From positions 62,001 to 126,000 of the forward strand of contig NZ_JAGPXT010000009.1 of the NCBI RefSeq assembly GCF_018070465.1: a stretch of 64,000 nucleotides of DNA, in the 5' to 3' direction. Positions within the stretch are counted from its first letter, which is position 1, and each line of letters opens with the position of its first letter. Positions 33,135 through 42,079 of this stretch are shown in pieces. The notes under the pieces were generated by a model. It saw only the letters and a list, made by a program, of their open reading frames with translations, had not been told where the DNA came from and ran no database searches. A program made the translations under genes and the position numbers. This DNA comes from Micromonospora sp. C95 (GTDB lineage Bacteria; Actinomycetota; Actinomycetes; Mycobacteriales; Micromonosporaceae).

Positions 33135-33401
33135 CCGGCCCGACGCGGGGCGGCCCTGGCACGGCGCAGGCGGCCCCGGCGCGGCGCGGCGCGGCGCGGT
33201 GCGGCTCCGGCGCGGCTCCGATTGCGGCAAGCCGGGGTATCAGCGGTGTCCGGAGACACCGGCATGCCGCAATCGGAGTCGATCTCGCCCAGCGGTCGCC
33301 CGCCTGACCGGGCAAGCCGGGGCGGCCTTGCGGGCCGGGCCAGCCGGGCCAGCCGGGGCGGCCCTGCGGGCGGGCCAGCCGGGTGCCGGGCAGGCGGCGC
33401 G
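33135..33401. other. Very GC-rich intergenic region with tandem motifs
   Basis: This gap between convergent genes contains a (GCGGC)n run at 33181-33200 and a 50-nt segment repeated in degenerate form (GGGCAAGCCGGGGCGGCC and similar, 33308-33395), plus the long inverted repeat at 33216-33278. No gene is visible. Confidence 0.6.
33216..33278. terminator. Long two-tier inverted repeat between convergent genes
   Basis: A perfect 14-bp outer stem CTCCGATTGCGGCA (33216-33229) with 33265-33278 encloses a 6-bp hairpin GGTGTC-CGGA-GACACC (33245-33260). It serves well as a bidirectional terminator for the F420 enzyme and the calcium-repeat protein. Confidence 0.6.
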
Positions 33402-33830
33402 TCAGACCCGGTGCTCCTCGCGCAGCACGGTGTCGAGCTGGCCGTCGCGGTCGCGGTCGAGGTAGGTGACGTCCGGCAGCCCGTCGCCGTCGAGGTCGAA
33501 CTGCACCTGGTCGGCCACGCCGTCGCCGTCGAAGTCGGTGACCACCTGGACCGAACCGTCCATGTGCCGGGTCACGATCGACCGGGCGCCGGCCTCGACC
33601 CGAGGCGGCGGGCCGGGGGCGGGCGGCGGCTCCGGCACCGGCTCCGGGGTGGGGCTGGGCTGCGGATCGGGCTGGCTCGCCCACGGCCCGGCAGCGGACC
33701 AGGTGACCGGGGAGCCGTCGACGATGCCGGCGGGACCGGTGCCGGGCTCCACGCCGTTGCCGGCCGGGTCGATCTCCTCCTCGGAGGGGTACACGTCGCC
33801 ACGAGGGGCGGGATCACGGTAGCTGCTCAT
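33402..33830 (-). CDS. Proline-rich protein with calcium-binding (EF-hand/TSP3-like) repeats
   Basis: A 142-residue protein. The first 75 residues are disordered and Pro-rich (DPQPSPTPEPVPEPPPAPGP). The end carries three DxDxDG loops at about 12-residue intervals (DFDGDGVADQVQF, DLDGDGLPDVTYL, DRDRDGQLDTVL), each able to bind calcium like thrombospondin type 3 or dockerin loops. There is no signal peptide, so it is probably cytoplasmic. A TACGCC element 3 nt before the ATG region is the only promoter hint. The function is unknown. Confidence 0.75.
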   Translation of the reverse strand: MSSYRDPAPRGDVYPSEEEIDPAGNGVEPGTGPAGIVDGSPVTWSAAGPWASQPDPQPSPTPEPVPEPPPAPGPPPRVEAGARSIVTRHMDGSVQVVTDFDGDGVADQVQFDLDGDGLPDVTYLDRDRDGQLDTVLREEHRV

Positions 33831-33889
33831 CGGCGTAGGGTTCCCCGACGAGACCGGCGGTAACCGCCGGCGGGCAGAGGGGGTCGGAA

Positions 33890-35125
33890 GTGTCGACGCA
33901 GCGCAACTGGGCCGGCAACGTCGAGTACGCGGCCCGCGCGTACCACCGGCCGTCGTCGATCGACGAGCTGCGGGAGCTGGTCGCCGGCAGCGACCGGCTC
34001 CGGGCGGTGGGCAGCGGGCACTCCTTCAACCGGCTCGGCGACACCACCGGGGACCTGGTCACGCTGGCCGGGTTGCCGGGCACTCCACAGCTGGACGAGC
34101 GGCGTCGGGTGGTGCACGTGCCGGCCGCGCTGCGCTACGGCGACCTGGCCACCTGGCTGCACGAGCGGGGGTACGCGCTGGCCAACCTCGCCTCGCTGCC
34201 GCACATCTCGGTGGCCGGCGCGGTCGCCACCGGCACCCACGGCTCCGGCGAGACCGTCGGCAACCTGGCCACCGCCGTTGCCGGTCTGGAACTGGTCACC
34301 GCCGCCGGTGAGCTGCGCACCGTGGACCGCACCGACCCCGATTTCGCCGGCATGGTGGTCTCCCTCGGCGCGCTGGGCATCGTCACCCGGCTCACCCTCG
34401 ACGTGGTGCCGACCTTCGAGATACGCCAGTACGTCCGCCTCGACCTGCCCCGCGAGGCGCTGGACGCGGCGCTCGCCTCGGCGTACAGCGTCAGTGTCTT
34501 CACCGACTGGCGCTCCACCCGCGGCACCCAGGTCTGGTGCAAGCAGCTCGCGGACCAGCCCGCGCCCCCGGCGGACTGGCTCGGCACCACGGCGGCCGAC
34601 CGGCCCTGGCATCCGGTGCCCGGCATGCCGGTGGTCAACTGCACCGAGCAGCTCGGCGTGCCCGGTCCCTGGCACGAGCGGCTGCCGCACTTCCGGCTCG
34701 GCTTCACGCCGAGCAACGGCGACGAGTTGCAGTCCGAGTACCACCTGCCCCGCGCGGTGGCCGCCGACGCGCTCGCCGCGCTGGACCAGGTGGCGCACCT
34801 GATCGCCCCGGTCGCGCAGACCAGCGAGCTGCGTACCATCGCCGCCGACGAGCTGTGGCTCAGCCCGCAGTACGGCCGCGACAGCCTCGCGGTGCACTTC
34901 ACCTGGATCGCCGACGCGGCGGCGGTGCGGCCGGTCCTCGCCGAGGTCGAGCGGGCGCTTGCCCCGTTCGCGCCCCGGCCGCACTGGGGCAAGGTCTTCA
35001 CCATGCCGACCTCGACGATCGCCGCCACCTATCCCCGCTGGGCCGACTTCGCCGACCTGGTGGCCCGCCTCGACCCGGAGGGCACATTCCGCACCGAGGA
35101 ACTCGACCACCTGCTGCCCCGCTGA
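33890..35125 (+). CDS. aldO: Alditol oxidase (AldO-like, FAD-linked)
   Basis: A 411-residue FAD oxidase closely resembling Streptomyces AldO. GSGHSFNRLG carries His44, the residue that covalently binds FAD in AldO. The FAD domain includes NLASLPHISVAGAVATGTHG. The substrate domain includes PVVNCTEQLGVPGPWHERLP, LQSEYHLPRA and HFTWIADAAAV. Alditol oxidases convert xylitol or sorbitol to aldoses with release of hydrogen peroxide. The GTG has GGGGG about 7 nt upstream. Substrate preference here is inferred from the family. Confidence 0.92.
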   Translation: MSTQRNWAGNVEYAARAYHRPSSIDELRELVAGSDRLRAVGSGHSFNRLGDTTGDLVTLAGLPGTPQLDERRRVVHVPAALRYGDLATWLHERGYALANLASLPHISVAGAVATGTHGSGETVGNLATAVAGLELVTAAGELRTVDRTDPDFAGMVVSLGALGIVTRLTLDVVPTFEIRQYVRLDLPREALDAALASAYSVSVFTDWRSTRGTQVWCKQLADQPAPPADWLGTTAADRPWHPVPGMPVVNCTEQLGVPGPWHERLPHFRLGFTPSNGDELQSEYHLPRAVAADALAALDQVAHLIAPVAQTSELRTIAADELWLSPQYGRDSLAVHFTWIADAAAVRPVLAEVERALAPFAPRPHWGKVFTMPTSTIAATYPRWADFADLVARLDPEGTFRTEELDHLLPR

Positions 35126-35184
35126 CGAGGATCGGCGTGGCGTGGCCTGGTGAACGTGCCCGAACACCGAACTAGGATGAGCCC

Positions 35185-35739
35185 ATGAGCGCTGAGGCAG
35201 TCGGCATGCACATGCCCGCCGTCGTGACGCTCGACGACGTGGCGGCGATGAACGCCGCCGACGCGAACGGTCATCGTTACGAGACCAGCCCCGAGGGGGT
35301 CCTGTCGGTCATGCCGCCGCCCGACTCGGAGCACGCGACGATCGCGAGCCGACTGTTCGCCTGGCTGATCATGGCGGGCTGGCCGGCGGAACAGGTGCTC
35401 CAGGCGGTCGGCGTACGCATCCCTGGTCCGGACGGAAACGGTGGCCGGATCCCGGACCTCAGCGTCTGGCGCAAACCACCCCGGCGTGGCGTGTGGTCGG
35501 CGGTGGCGGACGTCGCACTCGTGATCGAGATCGTGTCGCCCGGCTCCGAGGCGATGGACTCGGTGACAAAGGTGCGCGAGTACGCCCTAGCCGGCATCCC
35601 CCGGTACTGGGTGGTGGACCGGGACGGCGCGCAGACGGTCACGTTGCACGAACTCGGCGGCGAAGGGCGGTACGTGGAGCAGGCCCGCATGCCGTTGGCC
35701 TGGCTGTTGCAGACCGCCCCGGCCGACCACCTCGACTGA
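35185..35739 (+). CDS. Uma2-family endonuclease-like protein
   Basis: A 184-residue protein of the Uma2/DUF820 family with the PD-(D/E)xK nuclease core: GGRIPDLSVWRKPPRR (Asp), DVALVIEIVSPGSEAMDSVT (Glu and following Lys), and KVREYALAGIPRYWVVDRDG. Members are numerous in some actinobacteria and cyanobacteria and are of uncertain role. A TAGGAT -10 box (35173-35178) ends 6 nt before the ATG, so leaderless translation is likely. Confidence 0.88.
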   Translation: MSAEAVGMHMPAVVTLDDVAAMNAADANGHRYETSPEGVLSVMPPPDSEHATIASRLFAWLIMAGWPAEQVLQAVGVRIPGPDGNGGRIPDLSVWRKPPRRGVWSAVADVALVIEIVSPGSEAMDSVTKVREYALAGIPRYWVVDRDGAQTVTLHELGGEGRYVEQARMPLAWLLQTAPADHLD

Positions 35740-35756
35740 GTCAGCGCAGTCGGCGG

Positions 35757-36896
35757 TCAGCGGCCGGTGGTGAGCTGGTCGCGCATGCTGCTGCGCTGCA
35801 CGGCGCGGCTGATGTCGCTGGGGGAGACGATGCCGACCAGGCGGCCGTCGGTGACCACCAGCGCCCGGCCGTCGGCACAGTCGCTGAGCCGGGGCAGCAG
35901 GTCGGTAAGCGGCTCGTCGGGGGAGGCGAGCACCAGGTCGTCGGCGCGGCAGGCCACCGCCGCCAGGGTGGTGCTGCCCCGTTCGCCGGACGGCACGCCG
36001 CGTACCCGGTCGAGGGTGACCAGCCCGACGGGCCGGCCGTCCTCGATCAGCGGCAGCGCCGTGTGCCGGTACGCGAAGAGGTAGTTGTCCACGAAGTCGG
36101 CTACCGTCAGCTCGCCGGAGGCGGTCTGCGGCTGCGGGGTCATCACGTCGGCGACCCGGATGCCGCGCAGCGCGTCGCCCACCCGGGCCTGCCGCTCCTC
36201 CATGGTGGCCGCGCCGATCAGGAACCAGCCGATGAGGGCCAGCCACAGCCCGCCGACACCGGTGCCGGAGAGGAACCGCCACAACCCGAACCCGATGAGC
36301 GCCAGCCCGAGGACCCAGCCGGCCCGGGCCGCCACCACGGTGGCGCGGGTCCGGTCACCGGTGGCCTTCCACACCGCCGCCCGCAGCAGCCGACCGCCGT
36401 CCAGCGGTGCGGCGGGCAGGATGTTGAACACGGCCAGCAGCAGGTTGATGCCGCCGAGCCAGGCCATCACCCCCAGCAGCAACCCCTGCACCCCGGCCAG
36501 CGCGAGCAGCATCGCGATGGCACCGAAGAAGACGCCGATGATCAGGCTGACCAGCGGGCCGATCCCGGAGATGCGCAGCTCGGCGCCGGGGGAGCGGGCC
36601 TCGCCGCGCAGCTCGGCGACCCCGCCGAAGAGCCACAGGGTGATCCCCTGCACGCCCAGGCCGTTGCGCTTGGCCACCACCGCGTGGGACACCTCGTGGG
36701 CGAGCAGGCCGAGGAAGAAGACCACCGCGGCGGTCAGCCCGGCCAGCAGGTACGCGATCACGGACCGATCCGGGTACGACTCGGGGAACAGGTTTGCCGA
36801 CAGCCCCCACCAGATCAGCGCGAAGATGACCAGGACACTCCAGTTGACCCCGACCGGTACGCCCACGATCCGGCCGAGCCGGAAACTCGCCCTCAT
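35757..36896 (-). CDS. Site-2 protease (M50) with CBS domains
   Basis: A 379-residue membrane metalloprotease. The zinc motif HEVSH is at residues 67-71, in a transmembrane segment (VVFFLGLLAHEVSHAVVAKR). The second conserved motif PLDGGRLL supplies the third ligand Asp. Two CBS domains fill the C-terminal 130 residues (VADVMTPQPQTASGELTV and ALVVTDGRLVGIVSPSDIS). This is the SpoIVFB-like group 3 architecture that cuts membrane-bound regulators; CBS domains usually sense adenine nucleotides. Confidence 0.92.
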   Translation of the reverse strand: MRASFRLGRIVGVPVGVNWSVLVIFALIWWGLSANLFPESYPDRSVIAYLLAGLTAAVVFFLGLLAHEVSHAVVAKRNGLGVQGITLWLFGGVAELRGEARSPGAELRISGIGPLVSLIIGVFFGAIAMLLALAGVQGLLLGVMAWLGGINLLLAVFNILPAAPLDGGRLLRAAVWKATGDRTRATVVAARAGWVLGLALIGFGLWRFLSGTGVGGLWLALIGWFLIGAATMEERQARVGDALRGIRVADVMTPQPQTASGELTVADFVDNYLFAYRHTALPLIEDGRPVGLVTLDRVRGVPSGERGSTTLAAVACRADDLVLASPDEPLTDLLPRLSDCADGRALVVTDGRLVGIVSPSDISRAVQRSSMRDQLTTGR

Positions 36897-37197
36897 GTCT
36901 CGGTCATACCCCCGTAGCCCGTTCCCATGCCAGGGCCGAGGGTCATCGGTTGATGCTGACGTCGGAGCAGGTCGGTCCCCAGCCGGGTCGGCTGCCCAGC
37001 TCGCGGCGGGCCAAAGCGGTGGCGCGCCAATTCGGAATCCTTCGGAATCACGATTCGTACGCCGACCTGCTGGCGATCCGGAGGTCGATCGTGTTTATCT
37101 CGCATTGCCCAATTCCATCCGGTGGGAGTGGGCGATCCGGTGTGCCGAGGCCGGAAAGGCGTAGTTCTGCTGGCTCCGTGACCTGGTAAGTGACGAA
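36897..37197. other. Intergenic region before the glycosyltransferase
   Basis: No gene is supported in this stretch, apart from a short coupled ORF starting at 37198. A short frame ending VYLALPNSIRWEWAIRCAEA (to 37164) exists but has no credible start. Confidence 0.4.
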
Positions 37198-37320
37198 GTG
37201 GTGGGTGAGGTGCGATCCAACCCGGCCTCCGTGGCGACGGCGAGCGATCTCGTCCGGCAGACCTTCGAGGCGCGCTCCACCGCTCGGGTCGGCGGTTGCG
37301 TGGGGAGCGCTGGCGAATGA
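37198..37320 (+). CDS. Short ORF translationally coupled to the glycosyltransferase
   Basis: A GTG-initiated frame of 40 codons whose stop overlaps the glycosyltransferase ATG (ATGA). The product has a helical-looking N-terminus (SVATASDLVRQTFEARST) and a Gly/Ser/Cys end (ARVGGCVGSAGE). Codon third positions are G/C-rich. The layout is compatible with a precursor peptide modified by the neighbouring enzyme, but there is no family match, and an uncertain start (GTG 37198 or 37201) without a strong Shine-Dalgarno. Confidence 0.35.
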   Translation: MVGEVRSNPASVATASDLVRQTFEARSTARVGGCVGSAGE

Positions 37321-38582
37321 GCCCGCTCGTCTCGGTGGTGATTCCCACCTACAACCGCGCCGCCGAGTTGGCGCGCACCCTGTCCTCGCTCGCCGGGCAA
37401 CGTACGCCGATCGACGATTTCGAGGTCGTCGTCGCCGACGACGGATCGTCGGACCAGACCGCCGAGGTGATCCGCGCCTTCGCGACCCGGCTCAACCTGC
37501 GCTACCACTATCAGGAGGATCAGGGCGCCCGCGCGGCTGAGGCACGCAACGCGGGGGCCCGCCTGGCGACCGCGCCCATCCTCGTGTTCCTGGACGCCGG
37601 CACGGTGGCAGGCCCCGACTTCGTCCGGGGACACCACGGGTTGCACACTGGCGCCGCCGGGGACGGCTCCGCGTCATCTGCCGTGATCGGCTACACCTAC
37701 GGCTACCGGCCATTCGACCCGACACCCGGCCTGGCGGATGCGGTGGCGGCCCTGACGCCGGAGAAGGTGCGGGCGCGCTACGGCGACGATCCGAGCTTCC
37801 TGGACACCCGGCATCGTCAGTTCGCCATGGTCGACTTCGATGCCAATGCGCTGGCGCTGCCGTGGATCATGTTCTGGAGCATGAACATGTCAGTACACGC
37901 CGACGACTTCTGGCAGGTCGGGGCCTTCGACGAGGGCTATCGGGGCTGGGGAGTCGAGGATCTCGACCTCGGGCTGCGGTTGTACAAGCGCGGGACGCGC
38001 TTCGTGGTCGGCCGCGAGGCGTGGGCCATCGAGTACCCCCATCCTCGCAATCCGGCCGCCAACTCGGCCAGCGTCACCCGGAACGCGCTGCGGATGCTCG
38101 GCAAGTTCCCGGAGCCGGCCCTGGAGCTGAACTGGGCCTGGTTCGCCACGGGGGACTGGCTGGTCGAGGAGGACTCGCTGGACCTGCATCGGCGCTACCA
38201 GAGCCTGGTCGACTGGCAGCAGCAGTCCCGCGACCTGCGTGTTGACGGTGTCATCGACGCGGCCGTCCGCGGGATGCCGACCGGGTCGAGCGTCGCCGTG
38301 TTCGGATGCGGAGCCGCGGTGCCGGCGTCGCTGGCAACCGGGACCCTGGTCGACTTCGACGCGGAGGTGCTGGCAGAGGCGGCCCGTGACCGGCCGCACC
38401 AGACTCATCACGCGCTGGGCCTGCGTACCCCGATCCGGGACCAGTCGGTCGACCTGGTGGTCATCACGCCGAGGCTGCGCGGCATGTGGCACCGGTACGG
38501 CTCGCAGATCCTCGCCGAAGCGCACCGTGTCGGTAGGTCGGTGCGCGACTGTTCTCAGGATCGTCCCTCCGCAACCTCGTGA
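37317..38582 (+). CDS. Family 2 glycosyltransferase fused to a methyltransferase-like C-terminus, probably frameshifted at the end
   Basis: A 421-residue protein. Residues 1-110 are a GT2 domain (PLVSVVIPTYNRAAELARTL, VVVADDGSSDQTAEVI), followed by a GT7-type nucleotide-sugar site (SMNMSVHADDFW, DEGYRGWGVEDLDLGLRLYK). Residues about 315-410 look like a decayed SAM-methyltransferase fold (VAVFGCGAAVP, VDFDAEVL, RDQSVDLVVITPRLRGMW, ILAEAHRVGRS). After HRVGRSV the frame ends in an unconserved tail. A +1 frame continues with VLRIVPPQPRDRFAPALKTA, so a frameshift near 38545 is likely and the true product was longer. Confidence 0.8.
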   Translation: MSPLVSVVIPTYNRAAELARTLSSLAGQRTPIDDFEVVVADDGSSDQTAEVIRAFATRLNLRYHYQEDQGARAAEARNAGARLATAPILVFLDAGTVAGPDFVRGHHGLHTGAAGDGSASSAVIGYTYGYRPFDPTPGLADAVAALTPEKVRARYGDDPSFLDTRHRQFAMVDFDANALALPWIMFWSMNMSVHADDFWQVGAFDEGYRGWGVEDLDLGLRLYKRGTRFVVGREAWAIEYPHPRNPAANSASVTRNALRMLGKFPEPALELNWAWFATGDWLVEEDSLDLHRRYQSLVDWQQQSRDLRVDGVIDAAVRGMPTGSSVAVFGCGAAVPASLATGTLVDFDAEVLAEAARDRPHQTHHALGLRTPIRDQSVDLVVITPRLRGMWHRYGSQILAEAHRVGRSVRDCSQDRPSATS

Positions 38583-38644
38583 TCGCTTCGCGCCGGCGTT
38601 GAAGACGGCGCACCAGGCCGCAGAGTCGGGCACGGCGTCCGGCA

Positions 38645-38850
38645 TCAGCCGCACGCGCCGCCGTAGCCGCTGAACTGCGGCTGGTACGGGAAGACCGTGA
38701 CAGCGGCATCGGCGATCACCTGGTTCAGTCGCTCGCGCGGAATCCCGCTCCACCCGGTGCCGCGGGTGACGAGCGCATATCCGCGCCCGCGTACTGCTGT
38801 CCCACCGCCCCGTCGAGGCCATTCGGACGCCAGTCGCCATCTCGACAGCG
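38645..38850 (-). pseudogene. Possible gene remnant opposing the glycosyltransferase end
   Basis: On the minus strand a frame without start reads GYALVTRGTGWSGIPRERLN, then QVIADAAVTVFPYQPQFSGY and stops at GGACG. Its codons are strongly G/C in the third position, unlike random sequence. It overlaps the frameshifted tail of the glycosyltransferase, so a recombination junction is likely. The family is not recognised. Confidence 0.35.
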
Positions 38851-38892
38851 GCCGGATGAGGCTTCGCGGCGGTCGTCAGCCATAGTTCGAGG

Positions 38893-40974
38893 GTGGCGAC
38901 CTCGACCGATGACAGCCAAGACCCGTACCTCTGGCTCGAAGACCTCGACGGCCCGCAGGCGGCGACGTGGGTCCGCGAGCGCAACACCGAGACTGTTGCG
39001 GCGCTGACCGGCGGCCCGGCGTTCGCCGCCCGGCAGGCCGAGATCCGGCAGGTGCTCGACGCGGACGACCGCATCCCGTACCCGGCCTGGCGCGGCGACG
39101 GCTTCTACTACGACCTGTGGCGCGACGCGACCCACCCGCGCGGGCTGTGGCGGCGTACCACGCTCGACCAGTACCGCCGACCGGAACCGGAGTGGGACGT
39201 CCTGCTCGACCTGGACGCGCTGGCCGAGCGGGAGGGCGAGAACTGGGTCTGGGGTGGTGCCGCGACCCTGCCGCCGCAGCATCGACGCTGCCTGGTCAGC
39301 CTGTCCCGGGGCGGCGCGGACGCGGTGGTGGTGCGCGAGTACGACCTGGCCGACCGGGCCTTCGTCGACGGCGGGTTCAGCGTCGCCGAGGCCAAGACCG
39401 GTGTCTGCTGGATCGACGCCGACCACGTCTGGATCGGCACCGACCTCGGCCCGGGTTCGCTCACCGACTCCGGGTATCCCCGCGTGGTGCGGCGTTGGCG
39501 GCGGGGCACGCCGCTCACCGACGCCGAGGTCGTCTACGAGGCGTCGAGTGTGGACGTCGGGGCGTACGGCTGGCGCGACCTGACGCCCGGCTTCGAACGC
39601 GACTTCGTCAGCCGCAGTCTCGACTTCTACCGTTCCGAGAGCTTCCTGCTGACCGGGGCAGGACAGCGGGTCCGGATCCCGGTGCCCGAGGACGCGGAAT
39701 GGGGGGTGCACCGGGACTGGTTGCTGGTCCAGCCGCGTACGCCCTGGCGGGTGGGGGAGCTGACGCATCCGGCGGGGGCCCTGCTGGCGATCCGGTTCGC
39801 CGACCTCCTCACCGGCTCCCGGGATTTCGAGGTGCTGTTCCGGCCCGACGAGCACACGTCGCTCGGCGGCTCCGCCTGGACCCGCAACCACCTGATCCTG
39901 ACCACCCTCACCGACGTCCGCAGCCGGCTGGAGGTGCTCACCCCCGGCGCGCACGGTTGGCGGCGCGAACCGCTGCCCGGGGTGCCGGTGGACGAGGAGG
40001 GCTGCCTCGTCGAGACCGACCCGGACCGCGACGACGCCTACCTGGTCGCCTCGGAGAGCTTCCTCCAACCGGCCACGCTGCGACTCGGGCAGGTCGGTGG
40101 CGGCGTCGAGACGCTGAAGCGGGCACCGGCGTTCTTCGCCACCGACAACCTGGCGGTACGCCAGTTCTTCGCCACCTCCGTCGACGGCACCCGGGTGCCG
40201 TACTTCGTGGTCGGAGACCCGGCCGCGCCCGCCGGGCCGACGCTGCTGCACGGGTACGGCGGCTTCGAGGTGTCTCTCACCCCCGGCTACGACGGCGTCG
40301 TCGGCCGGGGATGGCTCGCCCGCGGCGGCAGCTACGTGGTCGCGAACATCCGGGGCGGTGGCGAGTACGGCCCGCGATGGCACCGGGCCGCGCTGCGTGC
40401 GCACCGACCGAAGGCGTACGCGGACTTCGCGGCCGTGGCGACCGACCTGGTGACCCGGGGCATCACCACGCCGGCCATGCTGGGCATCGAGGGCGGCAGC
40501 AACGGCGGCCTGCTGATGGGGGCGATGCTGACCCGCTACCCGTCGCTGGTCGGCGCCGTGGTCGCGAACGTCCCGCTGCTGGACATGCGCCGCTACCACC
40601 GGCTGCTGGCCGGTGCTTCATGGCTGGCGGAGTACGGCGACCCGGACGTTCCGGAGGACTGGGCCTACCTGCGGGACTACTCGCCGTACCACAACGTGCG
40701 CGGCGGAGTACGGTACCCGCCGGTCCTGTTCGTCACCTCGACCCGCGACGACCGGGTGCATCCCGGGCACGCCCGCAAGATGACCGCCCGGCTGCGCGAG
40801 CACGGTCACGACGTGTCGTACTACGAGAACGTCGAGGGCGGGCACGGCGCGGCGGCCAACAACGAACAGCGCGCCTTCATCGAGGCGTTGTCGCTGGAGT
40901 TCCTCTGGCGACGGTTGGCCCCCGCACCCGACGTCGTGCCCGCCCGCGTCGCGTCCCCGGGTGTGACCCGGTGA
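38893..40974 (+). CDS. Prolyl oligopeptidase-family serine peptidase (S9A-like)
   Basis: A 693-residue two-domain enzyme: an N-terminal beta-propeller and an alpha/beta hydrolase. The nucleophile lies in GGSNGG (about residue 536), the Asp in TSTRDDRVHPGHA (about 618) and the His in VEGGHGAAANNEQ (about 653). ANIRGGGEYGPRWHRAAL is the family oxyanion region. The enzyme cuts short peptides. The start is a GTG (VATSTDDSQDPYLWLEDL); CATAGT at 38881-38886 is 6 nt upstream, which suggests a leaderless mRNA. It is cytoplasmic. Confidence 0.93.
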   Translation: MATSTDDSQDPYLWLEDLDGPQAATWVRERNTETVAALTGGPAFAARQAEIRQVLDADDRIPYPAWRGDGFYYDLWRDATHPRGLWRRTTLDQYRRPEPEWDVLLDLDALAEREGENWVWGGAATLPPQHRRCLVSLSRGGADAVVVREYDLADRAFVDGGFSVAEAKTGVCWIDADHVWIGTDLGPGSLTDSGYPRVVRRWRRGTPLTDAEVVYEASSVDVGAYGWRDLTPGFERDFVSRSLDFYRSESFLLTGAGQRVRIPVPEDAEWGVHRDWLLVQPRTPWRVGELTHPAGALLAIRFADLLTGSRDFEVLFRPDEHTSLGGSAWTRNHLILTTLTDVRSRLEVLTPGAHGWRREPLPGVPVDEEGCLVETDPDRDDAYLVASESFLQPATLRLGQVGGGVETLKRAPAFFATDNLAVRQFFATSVDGTRVPYFVVGDPAAPAGPTLLHGYGGFEVSLTPGYDGVVGRGWLARGGSYVVANIRGGGEYGPRWHRAALRAHRPKAYADFAAVATDLVTRGITTPAMLGIEGGSNGGLLMGAMLTRYPSLVGAVVANVPLLDMRRYHRLLAGASWLAEYGDPDVPEDWAYLRDYSPYHNVRGGVRYPPVLFVTSTRDDRVHPGHARKMTARLREHGHDVSYYENVEGGHGAAANNEQRAFIEALSLEFLWRRLAPAPDVVPARVASPGVTR

Positions 40975-40987
40975 CCGGATCGCACTG

Positions 40988-41959
40988 TCATCGATCGAAC
41001 ACGAGGTCGATCAGGTCGGTGCTGCCGTGCCGCAGGGCACTCGGTCCGGTGCCGGTTTCGATCAGGGCTCGCCGACAACCATCGGCCTCGACGTAGATGT
41101 TCCCGGTCGGCGGGTGCAGTACCGCGAAGCGGCTGGCCGGCGAGTCGCAGGTGGCAGCCGGGGCAGTGGCTGTCAGTTCCCGCCTGATCGCGGCCCACGT
41201 CCGGCCCGGCAGAGTGCCGCCCGACTCGAACTCTCCGGCCGGCTTGCCGCCGCCCCGCTCGCTCACCGGCACCTGATAGACGCAGACGCGAACCTCGGCG
41301 TCGGCGGGGGGCAACGCGACCGGCGCGCTGCCCTGGCCGCCGCCGAACTCGCCCGTCACCCACACCATGTCGGCCCACTGCTGGGCACACCCGCTGGCCA
41401 CGGCCTCGTCCGACTCCAGTTCGCGCAGCACCCGGGTGGCGACCCGCTCGGTCCGCAGCTGGTCGTAGGCGGCGCGAAACTCCTGACGCGGCTTTCCGCA
41501 GGCGTCGGTCGGCACACCAGGGTTGATCCACCGGCCCCGCGCGTCCAGTAGCGCCAGCCACGGCACGAACGGCAGGTCTGCGGTGCACGGGCCGTCCGTC
41601 CGCTCGGCGTCCGGCAGCCGTAGTGCCGCCACCAGCGTGGTCACATCGTCGGCCCGCTCCTCGACGGCAACCAGCTCCGATCCGCCAGCGGGTCGCGGCT
41701 GCGGCCCACTGCGGCAGATGACTGCCGCCACCGGCACGAAATCGTCACCGAGCAGCGGAGCCGCGAGCGTACCCTGGCTGCCGACCGGGTCGCCACCGTC
41801 GGCTCCGGCGGCGGCACACGACTCCCAGGCGAGATGCACGTCGACCGGCCCGGAGGATCGTTGTGGACCGGCCGGCGCGTCACCGACCGGCACCGCCTCG
41901 GCGCAGCCGGCGACCAGCACCGCCAGGCATGCGAGTGACGCTGCTGCCCGCCCGATCAT
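40988..41959 (-). CDS. Lipoprotein of unknown function
   Basis: A 323-residue lipoprotein with a signal peptide and lipobox (ASLACLAVLVAGC, acylated Cys at about 19). The mature part has several conserved cysteines (e.g. HLAWESCAAA, TADLPFVPWLALL, SGCAQQWADMVW) and no catalytic motif. The ATG was chosen over a GTG one codon upstream because GGGGGG is 5 nt from it. The gene is convergent with the prolyl oligopeptidase and codirectional with the next two genes. Confidence 0.8.
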   Translation of the reverse strand: MIGRAAASLACLAVLVAGCAEAVPVGDAPAGPQRSSGPVDVHLAWESCAAAGADGGDPVGSQGTLAAPLLGDDFVPVAAVICRSGPQPRPAGGSELVAVEERADDVTTLVAALRLPDAERTDGPCTADLPFVPWLALLDARGRWINPGVPTDACGKPRQEFRAAYDQLRTERVATRVLRELESDEAVASGCAQQWADMVWVTGEFGGGQGSAPVALPPADAEVRVCVYQVPVSERGGGKPAGEFESGGTLPGRTWAAIRRELTATAPAATCDSPASRFAVLHPPTGNIYVEADGCRRALIETGTGPSALRHGSTDLIDLVFDR

Positions 41960-42079
41960 CACGACCCCCCGTGCTCGCCGACACCGTCACCTACTCAGAC
42001 GACCATCCACCGCTCTGGGTTGCACGACCCGCCAGCTCGCTGTCGCCCCATCCCACCTCCAACGCCGCCACGCGGGCCG

